From UBA1543 sp964596375 (lineage in GTDB: Bacteria > Pseudomonadota > Zetaproteobacteria > Mariprofundales > Mariprofundaceae): a stretch of 23,417 nt of DNA. The notes below the pieces were generated by a model that searched no databases, was not told the origin of the DNA, and was given only the letters and a program-made list of their open reading frames with translations. Position 1 is the first letter of the stretch. Each line of letters starts with the position of its first letter. Location of the stretch: the NCBI GenBank assembly GCA_964596375.1, contig CAZQTO010000019.1, forward strand, positions 1-23,417. Direction: 5' to 3'. Of the stretch, positions 6,937 through 17,181 are shown one piece after another. Both the position numbers and the translations under genes were made by a program.

Positions 6937-9567
6937 TCAATGTCCAGCCAGATCCTTCCGAATCTCCTGTTCCGCCTGCAGCCAGTCTTCAGCCGCGTGA
7001 CCATTCTGGCGGCCACGCTGCTCATAAAGTTCGTAGGCGCGTTTGGCGATCAGCGTTGCCACATCGACGGGCTTCTTTGCCTCGACGGGTTTCCTGCCCA
7101 GCAGGGGCGCACCGGCGGGATCGAACACACGATAGGCAAGCAGTTTTGCCCTGTCGCTTGCCAGAAACCATAGCAGGGCATAGCCCCAGACAAACAGCGC
7201 AAAACCCCAGCCGAGCGGTGCCATAAATATCCCGTATACCGCGATCAACGTTGCCAGAATCTGTGTTCCAAGCACCGCAAGCATCAAAACCGGTGCGGGG
7301 CGTATAGACCAGAACGGGCCGCGCGTGCGCGTCAGGAAAATTGTCAGATGTCCCGCCACGGACAGCATCAGATACATCAGCGTCTGAATGTGCTCGCGGT
7401 CGAGGTGGTAGACACGCTCGCCGATGTAAAACAGGCCGAATGCAGCCAGGGGGCCAATGATTCCCAGCACGGTGGATACTCCCAGTACGACTGGCATGTT
7501 CCAGCTTTCCGGCTCATTTTTGTAACGAACATTGTCATAGGCAATGGACAGGATCGCCCCGTCATTGAGCAATGCGAGCATCACGATCATGACAGCTGTC
7601 AATGGATAGAAGTTGAAGATCAGGATGGTCAGCGTCATGAACAGCAGCACGCGCAGCGTCTCGGTGATGCGATAGATTGCATAGCTGTTCATGCGCTGGA
7701 ATATTTTGCGACTTTCCTTGATCGCGTCGATGATAACCGACAGACCGGATGTCATCAGAACGATGGATGCCGCTGCGCGCGCTGCATCCGTTGCACCCGA
7801 AACAGCGATACCGCAGTCGGCCTTCTTCAAAGCAGGGGCGTCGTTCACCCCGTCGCCCGTCATGCCGACGATGTGACCGCGTTGCTGCAGGACATCCACA
7901 ATGTGAAACTTGTGTTCAGGGAACACCTGGGCGAAGCCGTCGGCCTGCTCGATGGACTCAGCCAACTGCCCGGTCTCGTGATGCTTCGTATTGCCGAAGC
8001 CGGCGGCATCGAGAATATTTGTACCCAAGCCAAGTTTTCCGGCTGTTTCGCGGGCGATGGCCAGGGCATCGCCCGTTACCATCTTGACATTGATGCCCAT
8101 CTGTCGCGCGGTTGCAATCGTCGCTTTGGCCTGCTCGCGTGGGGGGTCGAACAGGGGCAATACACCATAAAACTGCCATTGGCCGTTTACATCGGCCCGC
8201 GCCACGGCCAGCGCGCGGAAGCCGCGCGCGGCGAATTCGTTCACGGCCTTTTCAACAGCGGACGTTACCTGTCCGGCATTGGCCGACAGCTCCAGAACCA
8301 CCTGTGGCGCACCCTTGGTTACCTTGAACTCCTTACCATCAGGTCCCTTGACGTTAGCCTCGGTGCGCTTGCGCACGGGGTCGAATGGCTGGAAATGAAG
8401 CACCTGATAGTCTTTCAGCACCTGTTCATCTTTCAGGCCGCCCAGCACGGCAAAATCAATGGTGTCCTTGTTGTCCGCGCGCGACGCAAGCGCGGCGTTG
8501 AGGATGATCTGATCGGCCGGAATGCCGTTTACACTGAATGGATCGCCCAGTGTCAGCCTGTTCTGGGTCAGGGTGCCTGTTTTGTCGGAGCACAGCATGT
8601 CCATGCCGGCCATTTCCTCGATGGCCGCCAGCCGGGTCACGATCGCGTTTTTTTTCGCCAGCAGGCGCGCGCCGACCGCCATGGTCACCGACAGCACTGT
8701 GGGCATGGCTACGGGAATGGCCGCCACGGTCAATACCAGGGCGAACTGAAGCGTAGTGAGCAGGGGGTCGCCGCGGAAGATGGCGACGGCGATAATGACT
8801 GATACCAGAGCTACCGCGAGGATGATCAGGTAATTGCCGATCTTCAGCACCGCGCGCTGAAAATGGCTGACGGTATGCGTCTCCTGCACGAGTTGCGCTG
8901 TTTTGCCGAAATAAGTGTTTGCGCCCGTGGCGTAAACCAATGCTCCGATTTCACCCTGACGCATAATCGATCCCGAAAACACTGCTTCGCCCGGATTGCG
9001 GATGGTGGGCAGGGATTCCCCAGTCAATGCCGACTGATCCACTTCGATCGGATCGCCCTCAAGCAGTCGTGCATCAGCCGGCACAATGTCGCCCAGGCGC
9101 AAGCGGATAATATCGCCCGGAACCAGTTCACGTGCGGCCTGGGCGCCCCACTTGCCGTCGCGTTTTATCCGCGCCTTGATTGCCAGTTTGGCTTTGAGGG
9201 CGGTAATCGCGTTGCCAGCCTGATGCTCTTCCCAGAAGCCGACGATGGCGTTTGCCAGCAAGAGAATGAGGATGATAAAAAAGTCCGGCCAGTGTTTGTC
9301 GACTGCGGAGAGAATGACGGCTATTTCGATCATCCACGGGATGGGTCCCCAAAAATAGCCGAGGAATTTCAGCAATGGATTGATTTCCTTTTCCTGAATC
9401 TCATTCGGACCATACTCGGCAAGCCGTTTCTGCGCCTCATCCTGACTGAGGCCATCCGGCGACGATCCAAGTCGCTTCTCCAGTTCCGCAATGGGAAGGG
9501 ATTTCAGATCGGCTTTCGATTCAGGCATCGTTGCGGGAGTTTTTACCTTGTCGGTAGTGGATTTCAT
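6937..9567 (-). CDS. Plasma-membrane-type proton-exporting P-type ATPase (type IIIA)
   Basis: Type IIIA P-type ATPase of 876 residues, related to plant and fungal plasma-membrane H+-ATPases and expected to pump protons out at the cost of ATP. Visible motifs in order: TGES (182-185, actuator), AAIPVAMPT (about 282-290, M4), CSDKTGTLT with phosphorylated D328, KGAP (about 419), and MTGDGVNDAP (about 569-578). In M6 the segment ALLNDGAILSIAYDNV keeps an Asp (D669) at the place of the proton-carrying Asp of plant pumps. The N-terminus is a cation ATPase domain, and the C-terminus lacks a long plant-like regulatory tail. The ATG at 9567 follows AGGAGGG. It lies between phosphoketolase (60-nt gap) and PPK2. 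Confidence 0.93.
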   Translation of the reverse strand: MKSTTDKVKTPATMPESKADLKSLPIAELEKRLGSSPDGLSQDEAQKRLAEYGPNEIQEKEINPLLKFLGYFWGPIPWMIEIAVILSAVDKHWPDFFIILILLLANAIVGFWEEHQAGNAITALKAKLAIKARIKRDGKWGAQAARELVPGDIIRLRLGDIVPADARLLEGDPIEVDQSALTGESLPTIRNPGEAVFSGSIMRQGEIGALVYATGANTYFGKTAQLVQETHTVSHFQRAVLKIGNYLIILAVALVSVIIAVAIFRGDPLLTTLQFALVLTVAAIPVAMPTVLSVTMAVGARLLAKKNAIVTRLAAIEEMAGMDMLCSDKTGTLTQNRLTLGDPFSVNGIPADQIILNAALASRADNKDTIDFAVLGGLKDEQVLKDYQVLHFQPFDPVRKRTEANVKGPDGKEFKVTKGAPQVVLELSANAGQVTSAVEKAVNEFAARGFRALAVARADVNGQWQFYGVLPLFDPPREQAKATIATARQMGINVKMVTGDALAIARETAGKLGLGTNILDAAGFGNTKHHETGQLAESIEQADGFAQVFPEHKFHIVDVLQQRGHIVGMTGDGVNDAPALKKADCGIAVSGATDAARAAASIVLMTSGLSVIIDAIKESRKIFQRMNSYAIYRITETLRVLLFMTLTILIFNFYPLTAVMIVMLALLNDGAILSIAYDNVRYKNEPESWNMPVVLGVSTVLGIIGPLAAFGLFYIGERVYHLDREHIQTLMYLMLSVAGHLTIFLTRTRGPFWSIRPAPVLMLAVLGTQILATLIAVYGIFMAPLGWGFALFVWGYALLWFLASDRAKLLAYRVFDPAGAPLLGRKPVEAKKPVDVATLIAKRAYELYEQRGRQNGHAAEDWLQAEQEIRKDLAGH

Positions 9568-9627
9568 AACACATGCCCTCCTGTCTTTGCTATGTTGCAC
9601 ATGGCATGAGTTACGGGATGCCTGCTG

Positions 9628-11991
9628 TCATGCTGATTTCCATTTCCAGTTGCGAATCTCCGGCATATCCACGCCGTGTTTTTCAATGTATTGCCTGTGC
9701 TCGATCAGCTTGTCCCTGAGCTGCTGTTTCAGATAGATGCCCTGGTCGCCTGTTTGCGGCAGGCGGTCGATGGTATCCATCACCAGATGGAAGCGGTCCA
9801 GATCGTTGAGCACCGTCATGTCGAAGGGCGTGGTGATGGTGCCCTCTTCCTTGTAGCCGCGGACATGGATGTTGCGGTGGTTGGTGCGCCGGTAGGTCAG
9901 TCGGTGGATCAGCCACGGGTAGGCGTGGTAGGCGAAAATGACCGGTTTGTCTTTGGTGAACAGCTCGTCGAAATCCATGTCGGAGAGGCCGTGCGGATGT
10001 TCGCTGGACGGTTGCAGTTTCATCAGGTCGACAACGTTGACCACCCGGATTTTCAGCTCGGGTAGATGCTCGTGCAGGATGGAGACGGCGGCGAGGGTCT
10101 CCAGCGTAGGCACGTCGCCGCAGCAGGCCATGATTACATCCGGTGCAACCGCCTGGTCGTTGCTGGCCCACTGCCAGATGCCGATGCCCTCGCTGCAATG
10201 CTTGACGGCGGCGTCCATCGTCAGCCATTGCGGTGCGGGGTGTTTGCCCGCGACCACCACGTTGACGTAGTGGCGGCTCCTCAGGCAGTGGTCCATCACC
10301 GAAAGCAGACAGTTGGCATCCGGCGGAAAATAGACCCGCACCACCTCGGCCTTCTTGTTCACGACATGGTCGATGAAGCCGGGATCCTGATGTGTGAAGC
10401 CGTTGTGGTCCTGACGCCACACATGCGAAGCGAGCAGGTAGTTCAGCGAGGCGATCTTGCGTCGCCACGGCAGGTGCGCGGTGACCTTCAGCCACTTGGC
10501 ATGCTGGTTGAACATCGAATCGACGATGTGAATGAAGGCCTCATAACAGTTGAACAGTCCATGCCTTCCGGTGAGCAGGTAACCTTCCAGCCAGCCTTCG
10601 CACTGGTGCTCGCTGAGCATTTCCATGACGCGACCGGCGGGGGCAAGAAACTCGTCGTTCGGCATGGTCGCGGCATCCCACTGGCGCCGGGTCACTTCAA
10701 ACAGCGCCTCCAGACCGTTGGAGAGCGTCTCGTCCGGGCCGAAGACGCGGAAATTACGCTGCCCGCTGTTCAGCTTTGCCACATCGCGCAGAAAACGCCC
10801 GAGCACATGCGTGTCACCGATACCTGGCGCTCCCGGCGATGGCACCTCGGCCGCGTAGTCACGAAAATCAGGCATGCGCAGATCGCGCAACAGCATGCCG
10901 CCATTGGCGTGGGGGTTCGCCCCCATACGGCGCAAGCCTGTGGGCGCCAGTTCGGCCAGTTCAGGTTGCAGGCAGCCCTGCTCGTCGAAGAGCTCCTGCG
11001 GCCGGTAGCTGTTGAGCCAGTCTTCCAACTGCTTGAGATGCTCTGGATGAGCATTCGGATGCAGTGGTACCTGATGCGAGCGGAAGCTGCCTTCGATCTG
11101 CAGGCCATCAACCATCTGCGGTCCGGTCCAGCCCTTGGGCGAATTGAGCACAATCATCGGCCAGCGCGGGCGCATGGCGGCGTCTTTCTGCCGCGCTTCC
11201 TGCTGGATTTTTATAATCCGCTCCACCGCCGTGTCGAGTGCCGTGGCCATGGCCTCGTGCATCAGCGCGGGTTCGTGACCTTCCACGAAGATGGGCGTCC
11301 ACCCACAACCGCGGAAAAACTGTTCCAGTTCTTCGCGGGTGATACGGGCAAGAATGGTCGGGTTGGCAATCTTGTAACCGTTGAGATGCAGGATTGGCAG
11401 CACCGCGCCGTCGTTGGCCGGATTAAGGAATTTATTGGAATGCCACGCCGTGGCCAGCGGGCCGGTTTCCGCCTCGCCGTCGCCGACGACGCAGGCGACG
11501 ATCAGTTCCGGATTGTCGAACACCGCTCCGAATGAATGACTGAGCGAATAGCCCAGTTCCCCGCCTTCGTGGATCGAGCCCGGGCACTCGGGCGAGGCGT
11601 GGCTGGGAATGCCGCCGGGGAACGAAAACTGCAGGAACAACTTCTGCATCCCGGCCTCATCCTGGCTGATATTCGGATAAATCTCGCTGTAGGAACCCTC
11701 AAGATAGGTGTTGGCCACGACTGCGGGGCCGCCGTGCCCCGGGCCGGACACGTAAATCATGTCGAGGTCGTATTTCTTGATGATTCGATTCAGGTGCACG
11801 TAAATGAAGTTCTGCCCGGGGGTCGTGCCCCAGTGCCCAAGCAGCATGTGCTTCACATCCGTGAGTTCCAGCGGTCGCTTCAACAGAGGATTGTCATAAA
11901 GATAAATCTGGCCGACCGATAGATAGTTAGCGGCGCGCCAGTAGGCGTCCATCCGGTGTAGCAGTTTGGGGGAAAGTGTGCTCGCCTGCAT
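9628..11991 (-). CDS. xfp: Xylulose-5-phosphate/fructose-6-phosphate phosphoketolase
   Basis: Thiamine-diphosphate enzyme that splits xylulose 5-phosphate and/or fructose 6-phosphate with phosphate to give acetyl phosphate plus a shorter sugar phosphate. The 787-residue length fits the family. Signatures are GHWGTTPGQNF (about 52-62), SGPGHGGPA (about 82-90), EGGELGYSLSHSFGA (about 142-156) and the TPP-binding GDGEAETGPLATAWH (about 170-184). Which sugar is preferred cannot be read from the sequence. The ATG at 11991 was chosen because it follows AAGGAG and matches usual N-termini; the open frame extends 55 codons further upstream without support. No gene for acetate kinase or phosphotransacetylase is in the window to use the acetyl phosphate. 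Confidence 0.95.
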   Translation of the reverse strand: MQASTLSPKLLHRMDAYWRAANYLSVGQIYLYDNPLLKRPLELTDVKHMLLGHWGTTPGQNFIYVHLNRIIKKYDLDMIYVSGPGHGGPAVVANTYLEGSYSEIYPNISQDEAGMQKLFLQFSFPGGIPSHASPECPGSIHEGGELGYSLSHSFGAVFDNPELIVACVVGDGEAETGPLATAWHSNKFLNPANDGAVLPILHLNGYKIANPTILARITREELEQFFRGCGWTPIFVEGHEPALMHEAMATALDTAVERIIKIQQEARQKDAAMRPRWPMIVLNSPKGWTGPQMVDGLQIEGSFRSHQVPLHPNAHPEHLKQLEDWLNSYRPQELFDEQGCLQPELAELAPTGLRRMGANPHANGGMLLRDLRMPDFRDYAAEVPSPGAPGIGDTHVLGRFLRDVAKLNSGQRNFRVFGPDETLSNGLEALFEVTRRQWDAATMPNDEFLAPAGRVMEMLSEHQCEGWLEGYLLTGRHGLFNCYEAFIHIVDSMFNQHAKWLKVTAHLPWRRKIASLNYLLASHVWRQDHNGFTHQDPGFIDHVVNKKAEVVRVYFPPDANCLLSVMDHCLRSRHYVNVVVAGKHPAPQWLTMDAAVKHCSEGIGIWQWASNDQAVAPDVIMACCGDVPTLETLAAVSILHEHLPELKIRVVNVVDLMKLQPSSEHPHGLSDMDFDELFTKDKPVIFAYHAYPWLIHRLTYRRTNHRNIHVRGYKEEGTITTPFDMTVLNDLDRFHLVMDTIDRLPQTGDQGIYLKQQLRDKLIEHRQYIEKHGVDMPEIRNWKWKSA

Positions 11992-12014
11992 GGTTCGATT
12001 CTCCTTTTTCAGTC

Positions 12015-12037
12015 GGGCGCGCTGATGCAGTGCGCCC
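12015..12037 (-). other. Intercistronic hairpin just upstream of the phosphoketolase RBS
   Basis: A 10-bp stem with one G-U pair (GGGCGCACTG with CAGCGCGCCC on the minus strand) closes a 3-nt loop. It lies in the 61-nt gap between glgX and xfp, about 15 nt before the AGGAG of xfp. No T-run follows, so it is not a terminator. It may protect the downstream message or mark an RNA processing site. Whether it is used is unknown. Confidence 0.5.
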
Positions 12038-12052
12038 TGTTTGGCAGTAGGT

Positions 12053-14241
<2,189 letters not shown>

Positions 14242-14242
<1 letters not shown>

Positions 14243-15633
14243 TATAAATCAAACTCGTCGTTCAGTTCCGGCATCAGGACTTCGGTGTTGTTCAGCTGAC
14301 TGGCGAAAGACTGCATGGCCTCCTCTTCGCCGTGGACCAGAAAGGTTCGTTGCGGATCGCCCACCTGCCGGTGCCAGTTGAGCAGTTCATCCCTGTCTGC
14401 ATGAGCCGAGAAACCTCCGATGGTGTGGATGCGGGCACGCACTGGAATCTTTTCGCCGAAGATGCGCACCTGACTAGCCCCATCGACAATCTGACGTGCC
14501 AGTGTGCCACGCGCGGCAAAACCGACGAATACCACGCTGCTGTCCTGCCGCCACAGGTTGTGTTTGAGATGGTGACGCACCCGGCCGCCAGTGCACATGC
14601 CGGAACCGGCGATGATCACTGCGCCACCACCGATACGGTTCAAAGCCCGGGAGTCGGCGCTCTGGCGAGTGAAGTGCAAGCCCGGCAGGCTGAACGGATC
14701 CTGACCGCTGCGAAATACCTTGCAGGTATCTTCATCATAACACTCCGGATGACGGGTGAATATTTCGGTGGCGGAGATGGCCATGGGTGAATCCAGGAAC
14801 ACCTGCATTGCGGCGGGTAGTTGTCCGGCCTCCACCCCTTCCCGCAGGTAATAGAGAATCTCCTGGGTGCGTTCCAGGGCGAAACTGGGGATGATGACAT
14901 TACCGCCGCGGCGGAAGGTGTCGGAGATGGCCTCATACAACTCTTCGATGGAGGGCTGCAGGGTTTTGTGAAGCCGGTCGCCGTAGGTGGTTTCCATTAC
15001 CACCACATCGGCGCGAGGTGGTGGCGTGGGATCGCGCAGAATGGCCCGGTTATTGTAGCCCAGATCACCTGAAAACAACACGTTTCGCTGGCGATCAGCC
15101 TCTTTCAGCTCCAGCAGAACACTCGCGGAACCAAGGATATGGCCGGCATCCAGAAAGGTGGCCTGAATGCCATCATCCAGCTTCACTGCCTTGCCGTATT
15201 GCGCCGTCCGGCCAAAATAATCCAGGCTGTTGAGGGCATCAAGCGAGGTATATAAAGGCGAGACCTGTTCGGCCTTGCGGGTGCGCCGTGCCATCTTGCG
15301 TGACTGCCACTCAGCCTCTTCCTCATGCAAATGAGCAGAATCCAGCATCACCAGCTTGGCCAGTTCGCGGCTGGCGCCGGTCGTGATAATCTCACCCTGA
15401 AAGCCACGCTTTACCAGCAACGGAATGCGTCCACAGTGATCCAGATGGGCATGGGTGAGCAACAGATAATCCACCGCGGCGGGATCGAACCCGAAGGGCT
15501 CGTGATTTTCCTCGGCCAGTTCGCGCCCGCCCTGGTAGAGACCGCAGTCGATCAATATCTGCTTGCCGGCGCAGCCAACCAGATGGCAGGAACCGGTGAC
15601 ACCCCGATCGGCGCCGTGAAAGGCAATTTTCAT
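14242..15633 (-). CDS. MBL-fold beta-CASP protein, putative RNA-processing nuclease
   Basis: Metallo-beta-lactamase-fold protein with a beta-CASP domain, 463 residues, related to the CPSF73/Ysh1-like exo- or endonucleases. Metal-binding motifs are THAHLDHCG (H61, H63, D65, H66), DAGHILGSA (H165), FSGDLG (D190), and in the last part SGMCTGGRVRHHL, IGGFSAHADRDEL and LVHGEEEAM. These are motifs 2-4 plus the A, B and C motifs of beta-CASP, so the active site appears complete. The target RNA is unknown. The ATG start has GAGGAG six bases upstream, which overlaps the stop of the 49-codon ORF. It overlaps glgX by TAATG. Related proteins occur next to phosphoketolase and ATPase genes in other bacteria as far as I recall. 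Confidence 0.9.
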
Positions 15634-15643
15634 ACGCTACTCC

Positions 15644-15793
15644 TCATGGTTCTCCACTAATGGTTTGCCACTGGCCTTGTGCCAGTGCCTGTGGATCATC
15701 CTCCACCGACTTTGGTGTCTGCCACGGTAACGGCTCGCGCCGTTTATGGGGATGGCCCGGAACCACCGGGCATGCTGGATGTTTTATTGACAT
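15644..15793 (-). CDS. Small 49-residue ORF upstream of the MBL gene (possible truncated gene)
   Basis: A 49-codon frame from ATG at 15793 to TGA at 15644-15646, ending 10 nt before the MBL gene; the MBL ribosome binding site (AGGAG) overlaps its stop. This spacing is typical of operon genes. The peptide is basic near the start (HPHKRREPLPW) and has the segment PLPWQTPKSVEDDPQALA. That segment recalls, from memory only, the N-terminus of some LOG-family proteins, so it may be a truncated remnant. No membrane segment or signal peptide is seen. The ribosome binding site is weak. It is probably translated, but its role is unknown. Confidence 0.45.
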   Translation of the reverse strand: MSIKHPACPVVPGHPHKRREPLPWQTPKSVEDDPQALAQGQWQTISGEP

Positions 15794-15801
15794 GCTTACC
15801 G

Positions 15802-15846
15802 CTACTTCACCATCGGATTATCATTTCTGTCGACATCAGGGTTCAT
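15802..15846 (-). CDS. Possible 14-codon leader peptide before the 49-codon ORF
   Basis: A tiny frame of 14 codons (begins MNPDVDRNDNP) with AGGAG ten bases upstream of its ATG. Its TAG lies 8 nt before the ATG of the 49-codon ORF. A 10-bp palindrome TGTCATGACA lies just upstream at 15867-15876. It could be a leader peptide or chance. No run of one amino acid that would suggest classical attenuation is seen. Confidence 0.25.
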   Translation of the reverse strand: MNPDVDRNDNPMVK

Positions 15847-15914
15847 CGTGGGGTTTCTCCTGTCTCTGTCATGACACAAATTCCAACGACTGTTTTATGT
15901 ATTTATAGCACATC

Positions 15915-15996
15915 CATACTGAACTTTTCTGATTCCAGCCCAATGTTTCAGTATGGCACGGCCCTTCTTGGCGATCATGCCTGTCATGCTGAAACA
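15915..15996. repeat. Three copies of a CATACTGAA motif in alternating orientation
   Basis: CATACTGAA at 15915-15923 is repeated exactly in reverse orientation as TTCAGTATG at 15947-15955. A near copy, CATGCTGAAACA, is at 15985-15996. The second and third form a 12-bp imperfect inverted repeat (TGTTTCAGTATG with CATGCTGAAACA, one G-T pair) around a 29-nt spacer. This could be a set of operator sites in the divergent region or a large hairpin. The function is inferred only from position. Confidence 0.45.
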
Positions 15997-16100
15997 CAGA
16001 AAGAAATTGCGTGCATGTTGTTTGGGTGGGCGTGAATGAAAGATTAACAAGATAGTTAATGTGTAAAGGATGAAAGGATGCAGCCTGATATGAGGTTGCT

Positions 16101-16131
16101 TTGACACAATAAAACGCAGAACTGTGATTAT
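16101..16131 (+). promoter_or_regulatory. Candidate sigma70 promoter for the secreted-protein gene
   Basis: A perfect -35 TTGACA (16101-16106) is followed after 19 nt by GATTAT (16126-16131) with a TG one base before it, that is an extended -10. The spacing is long. Downstream is about 79 nt of leader before the ATG at 16210. A second AT-rich stretch, CTATATATTATT near 16163, is an alternative -10. Confidence 0.35.
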
Positions 16132-16209
16132 GCGAAGTGTTGAATGCCGACCAGGTTGAACGACTATATATTATTGGGCTCGTGGTTTGGGCAGGACAGG
16201 AGGTCTGAA

Positions 16210-16731
16210 ATGAAACGATTGGTTTTTGTGTTTTTTGTTGCTGTGGGTTGTTTTTCCAGCACAGCTTACGCGCTCACTCTCGAAGAAGAGTTGGCACAGC
16301 AAAAGGCGCAGCAGTTGCAGGAAACACTCGCGTTCGTTAAAGAGAATCCGATCATTCAGCAGCCAGTTGATCAGATGGGCCTAGTGGATATGTGGCAGCG
16401 AATCGATGGCTTGCATCTGATGTTATTCCAAAACTACGCTGGCGAGCTGCCGCCGTACCTTGTGCCTGAAATCAATAAGCGTATTTTTTCACACCAGAGC
16501 AATAATCGATTGCGCGGCAATGACGATCCTGATGTTTCAATGCTCGCCAGCATGATTCACATCCACGCTCAATTGGCTAACGATTATATGAGTGGGCGAT
16601 GCCACTATGATTCTTACATGACTGTTGAATCGTTTGTGGTTTCGCGTGGTCGGCATATAGCTGAGATCGTCGAAGCTAAATATGGCAATGGTAAGAAGAT
16701 TCTAAAGCCTGAACCTAAGTTTGATTGGTGA
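16210..16731 (+). CDS. Secreted protein of unknown function with signal peptide
   Basis: A 173-residue protein that I do not recognise. The first 21 residues are a clear Sec signal peptide (MKRLVFVFFVAVGCFSSTAYA, cleavage after AYA is likely), so the mature protein is exported. The mature part starts with a Gln- and Glu-rich helix (EEELAQQKAQQLQETLAF), continues as a mostly helical chain and ends in KPEPKFDW. It has no heme CxxCH motif and one Cys (GRCHYD), so no disulfide. The ATG at 16210 follows AGGAGGT at 7 nt; the longer frame starting at 16144 is not supported. It is the only plus-strand gene in this part and looks more AT-rich than its neighbours, with likely own promoter. It could be accessory or transferred DNA. 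Confidence 0.8.
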   Translation: MKRLVFVFFVAVGCFSSTAYALTLEEELAQQKAQQLQETLAFVKENPIIQQPVDQMGLVDMWQRIDGLHLMLFQNYAGELPPYLVPEINKRIFSHQSNNRLRGNDDPDVSMLASMIHIHAQLANDYMSGRCHYDSYMTVESFVVSRGRHIAEIVEAKYGNGKKILKPEPKFDW

Positions 16732-16796
16732 CGCAAAACCATGTGTCGCATCCTGCTATATGTCTAATTCCTAAGTGTCGCAGCCGTTTTTCATCA

Positions 16797-16830
16797 GCCT
16801 TTAAATAGGCCTTAAATCTGGCTTAAACTG
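16797..16830. repeat. Degenerate tandem repeat, about 12-bp unit
   Basis: Three adjoining units are seen: GCCTTTAAATAG, GCCTTAAATCTG and GCTTAAACTG. An 8-bp direct repeat GTGTCGCA also occurs at 16743-16750 and 16775-16782. These lie between the secreted-protein gene and the tRNA. No gene is visible in 16732-16912. The repeats might be protein-binding sites or remnants of a mobile junction; nothing shows which. Confidence 0.4.
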
Positions 16831-16912
16831 GCCCTTTTTCATCCCACTTCAGTTCACTTGGTCTCAGGTAGCCCCATATAAGACCATCTGGCGCATCACA
16901 CGAAGCAAACAA

Positions 16913-16946
16913 TCGCGAACCAATCCGGATAAGGATTGGTTCGCGA
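16913..16946 (-). terminator. Perfect 14-bp hairpin downstream of tRNA-Phe, probable terminator
   Basis: TCGCGAACCAATCC and GGATTGGTTCGCGA pair perfectly over 14 bp around a 6-nt loop. It lies 23 nt beyond the tRNA 3' end in the direction of tRNA transcription and is followed on the minus strand by a modest T-rich stretch (TTGTTTGCTTCG). It likely ends the tRNA transcript. The stem is nearly symmetric, so it may also stop plus-strand transcripts from the secreted-protein gene, though no T-run follows on that side. Confidence 0.6.
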
Positions 16947-16969
16947 CGTGTTGTCCAAGTGATAAAAGA

Positions 16970-17045
<76 letters not shown>

Positions 17046-17068
17046 ATGCGATGATCTGCGGGTGCCGG

Positions 17069-17096
17069 ATTATGGGAAAAAGGGCTGTGGATGCAA
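17069..17096 (-). promoter_or_regulatory. Candidate promoter of tRNA-Phe
   Basis: On the minus strand TTGCAT (17091-17096) and CATAAT (17069-17074) are separated by 16 nt. A GC-rich discriminator (CCGGCACCCGC) follows, as is common at stable-RNA promoters under stringent control. The -10 matches the consensus at five of six bases and the -35 at three. Confidence 0.5.
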
Positions 17097-17181
17097 GCTC
17101 GAATTGCATGTTTCGGTTAAAGGCATTCATACCCTTTGGCTGGCGACTGCATCACGGCAACTTTTACTCCCCCGCAAAAAC

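Larger units (their letters stand above)
15794..16209. other. 416-nt divergent intergenic region, no convincing full gene
   Basis: Region between the minus-strand energy-reserve cluster and the plus-strand secreted-protein gene. It looks more AT-rich than its surroundings. It holds the possible 14-codon leader, a palindrome TGTCATGACA (15867-15876), three copies of a 9-bp motif (15915-15996), an inverted repeat ATTAAC-6-GTTAAT (16043-16060), a tandem AAAGGATG doublet (16065-16080) and a promoter-like site (16101-16131). Frames on both strands (for example 15679-16035 plus and 15895-16107 minus) lack recognisable features and good ribosome binding sites. Confidence 0.6.

Noticed and set aside
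7348..8802. Long plus-strand open frame (484 codons) opposite the H+-ATPase
   Set aside because: It is antisense to a gene with all P-type ATPase motifs and shows no domain of its own; long antisense frames are common in high-GC coding DNA.
10066..11535. Long plus-strand open frame (489 codons) opposite phosphoketolase
   Set aside because: It mirrors the codon pattern of xfp and has no recognisable motif.
15651..15690. Hairpin CACTGGC-CTTGT-GCCAGTG as a terminator or riboswitch
   Set aside because: Only a 7-bp stem with no T-run, and it lies inside the 49-codon ORF.
15679..16035. Plus-strand frame of 118 codons in the divergent region
   Set aside because: No SD, low-complexity composition and no recognisable features; overlaps the better-supported 49-codon minus-strand ORF.
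15895..16107. Minus-strand frame of 70 codons with a hydrophobic start
   Set aside because: No good SD and it crosses the repeat motifs; coding is not supported.
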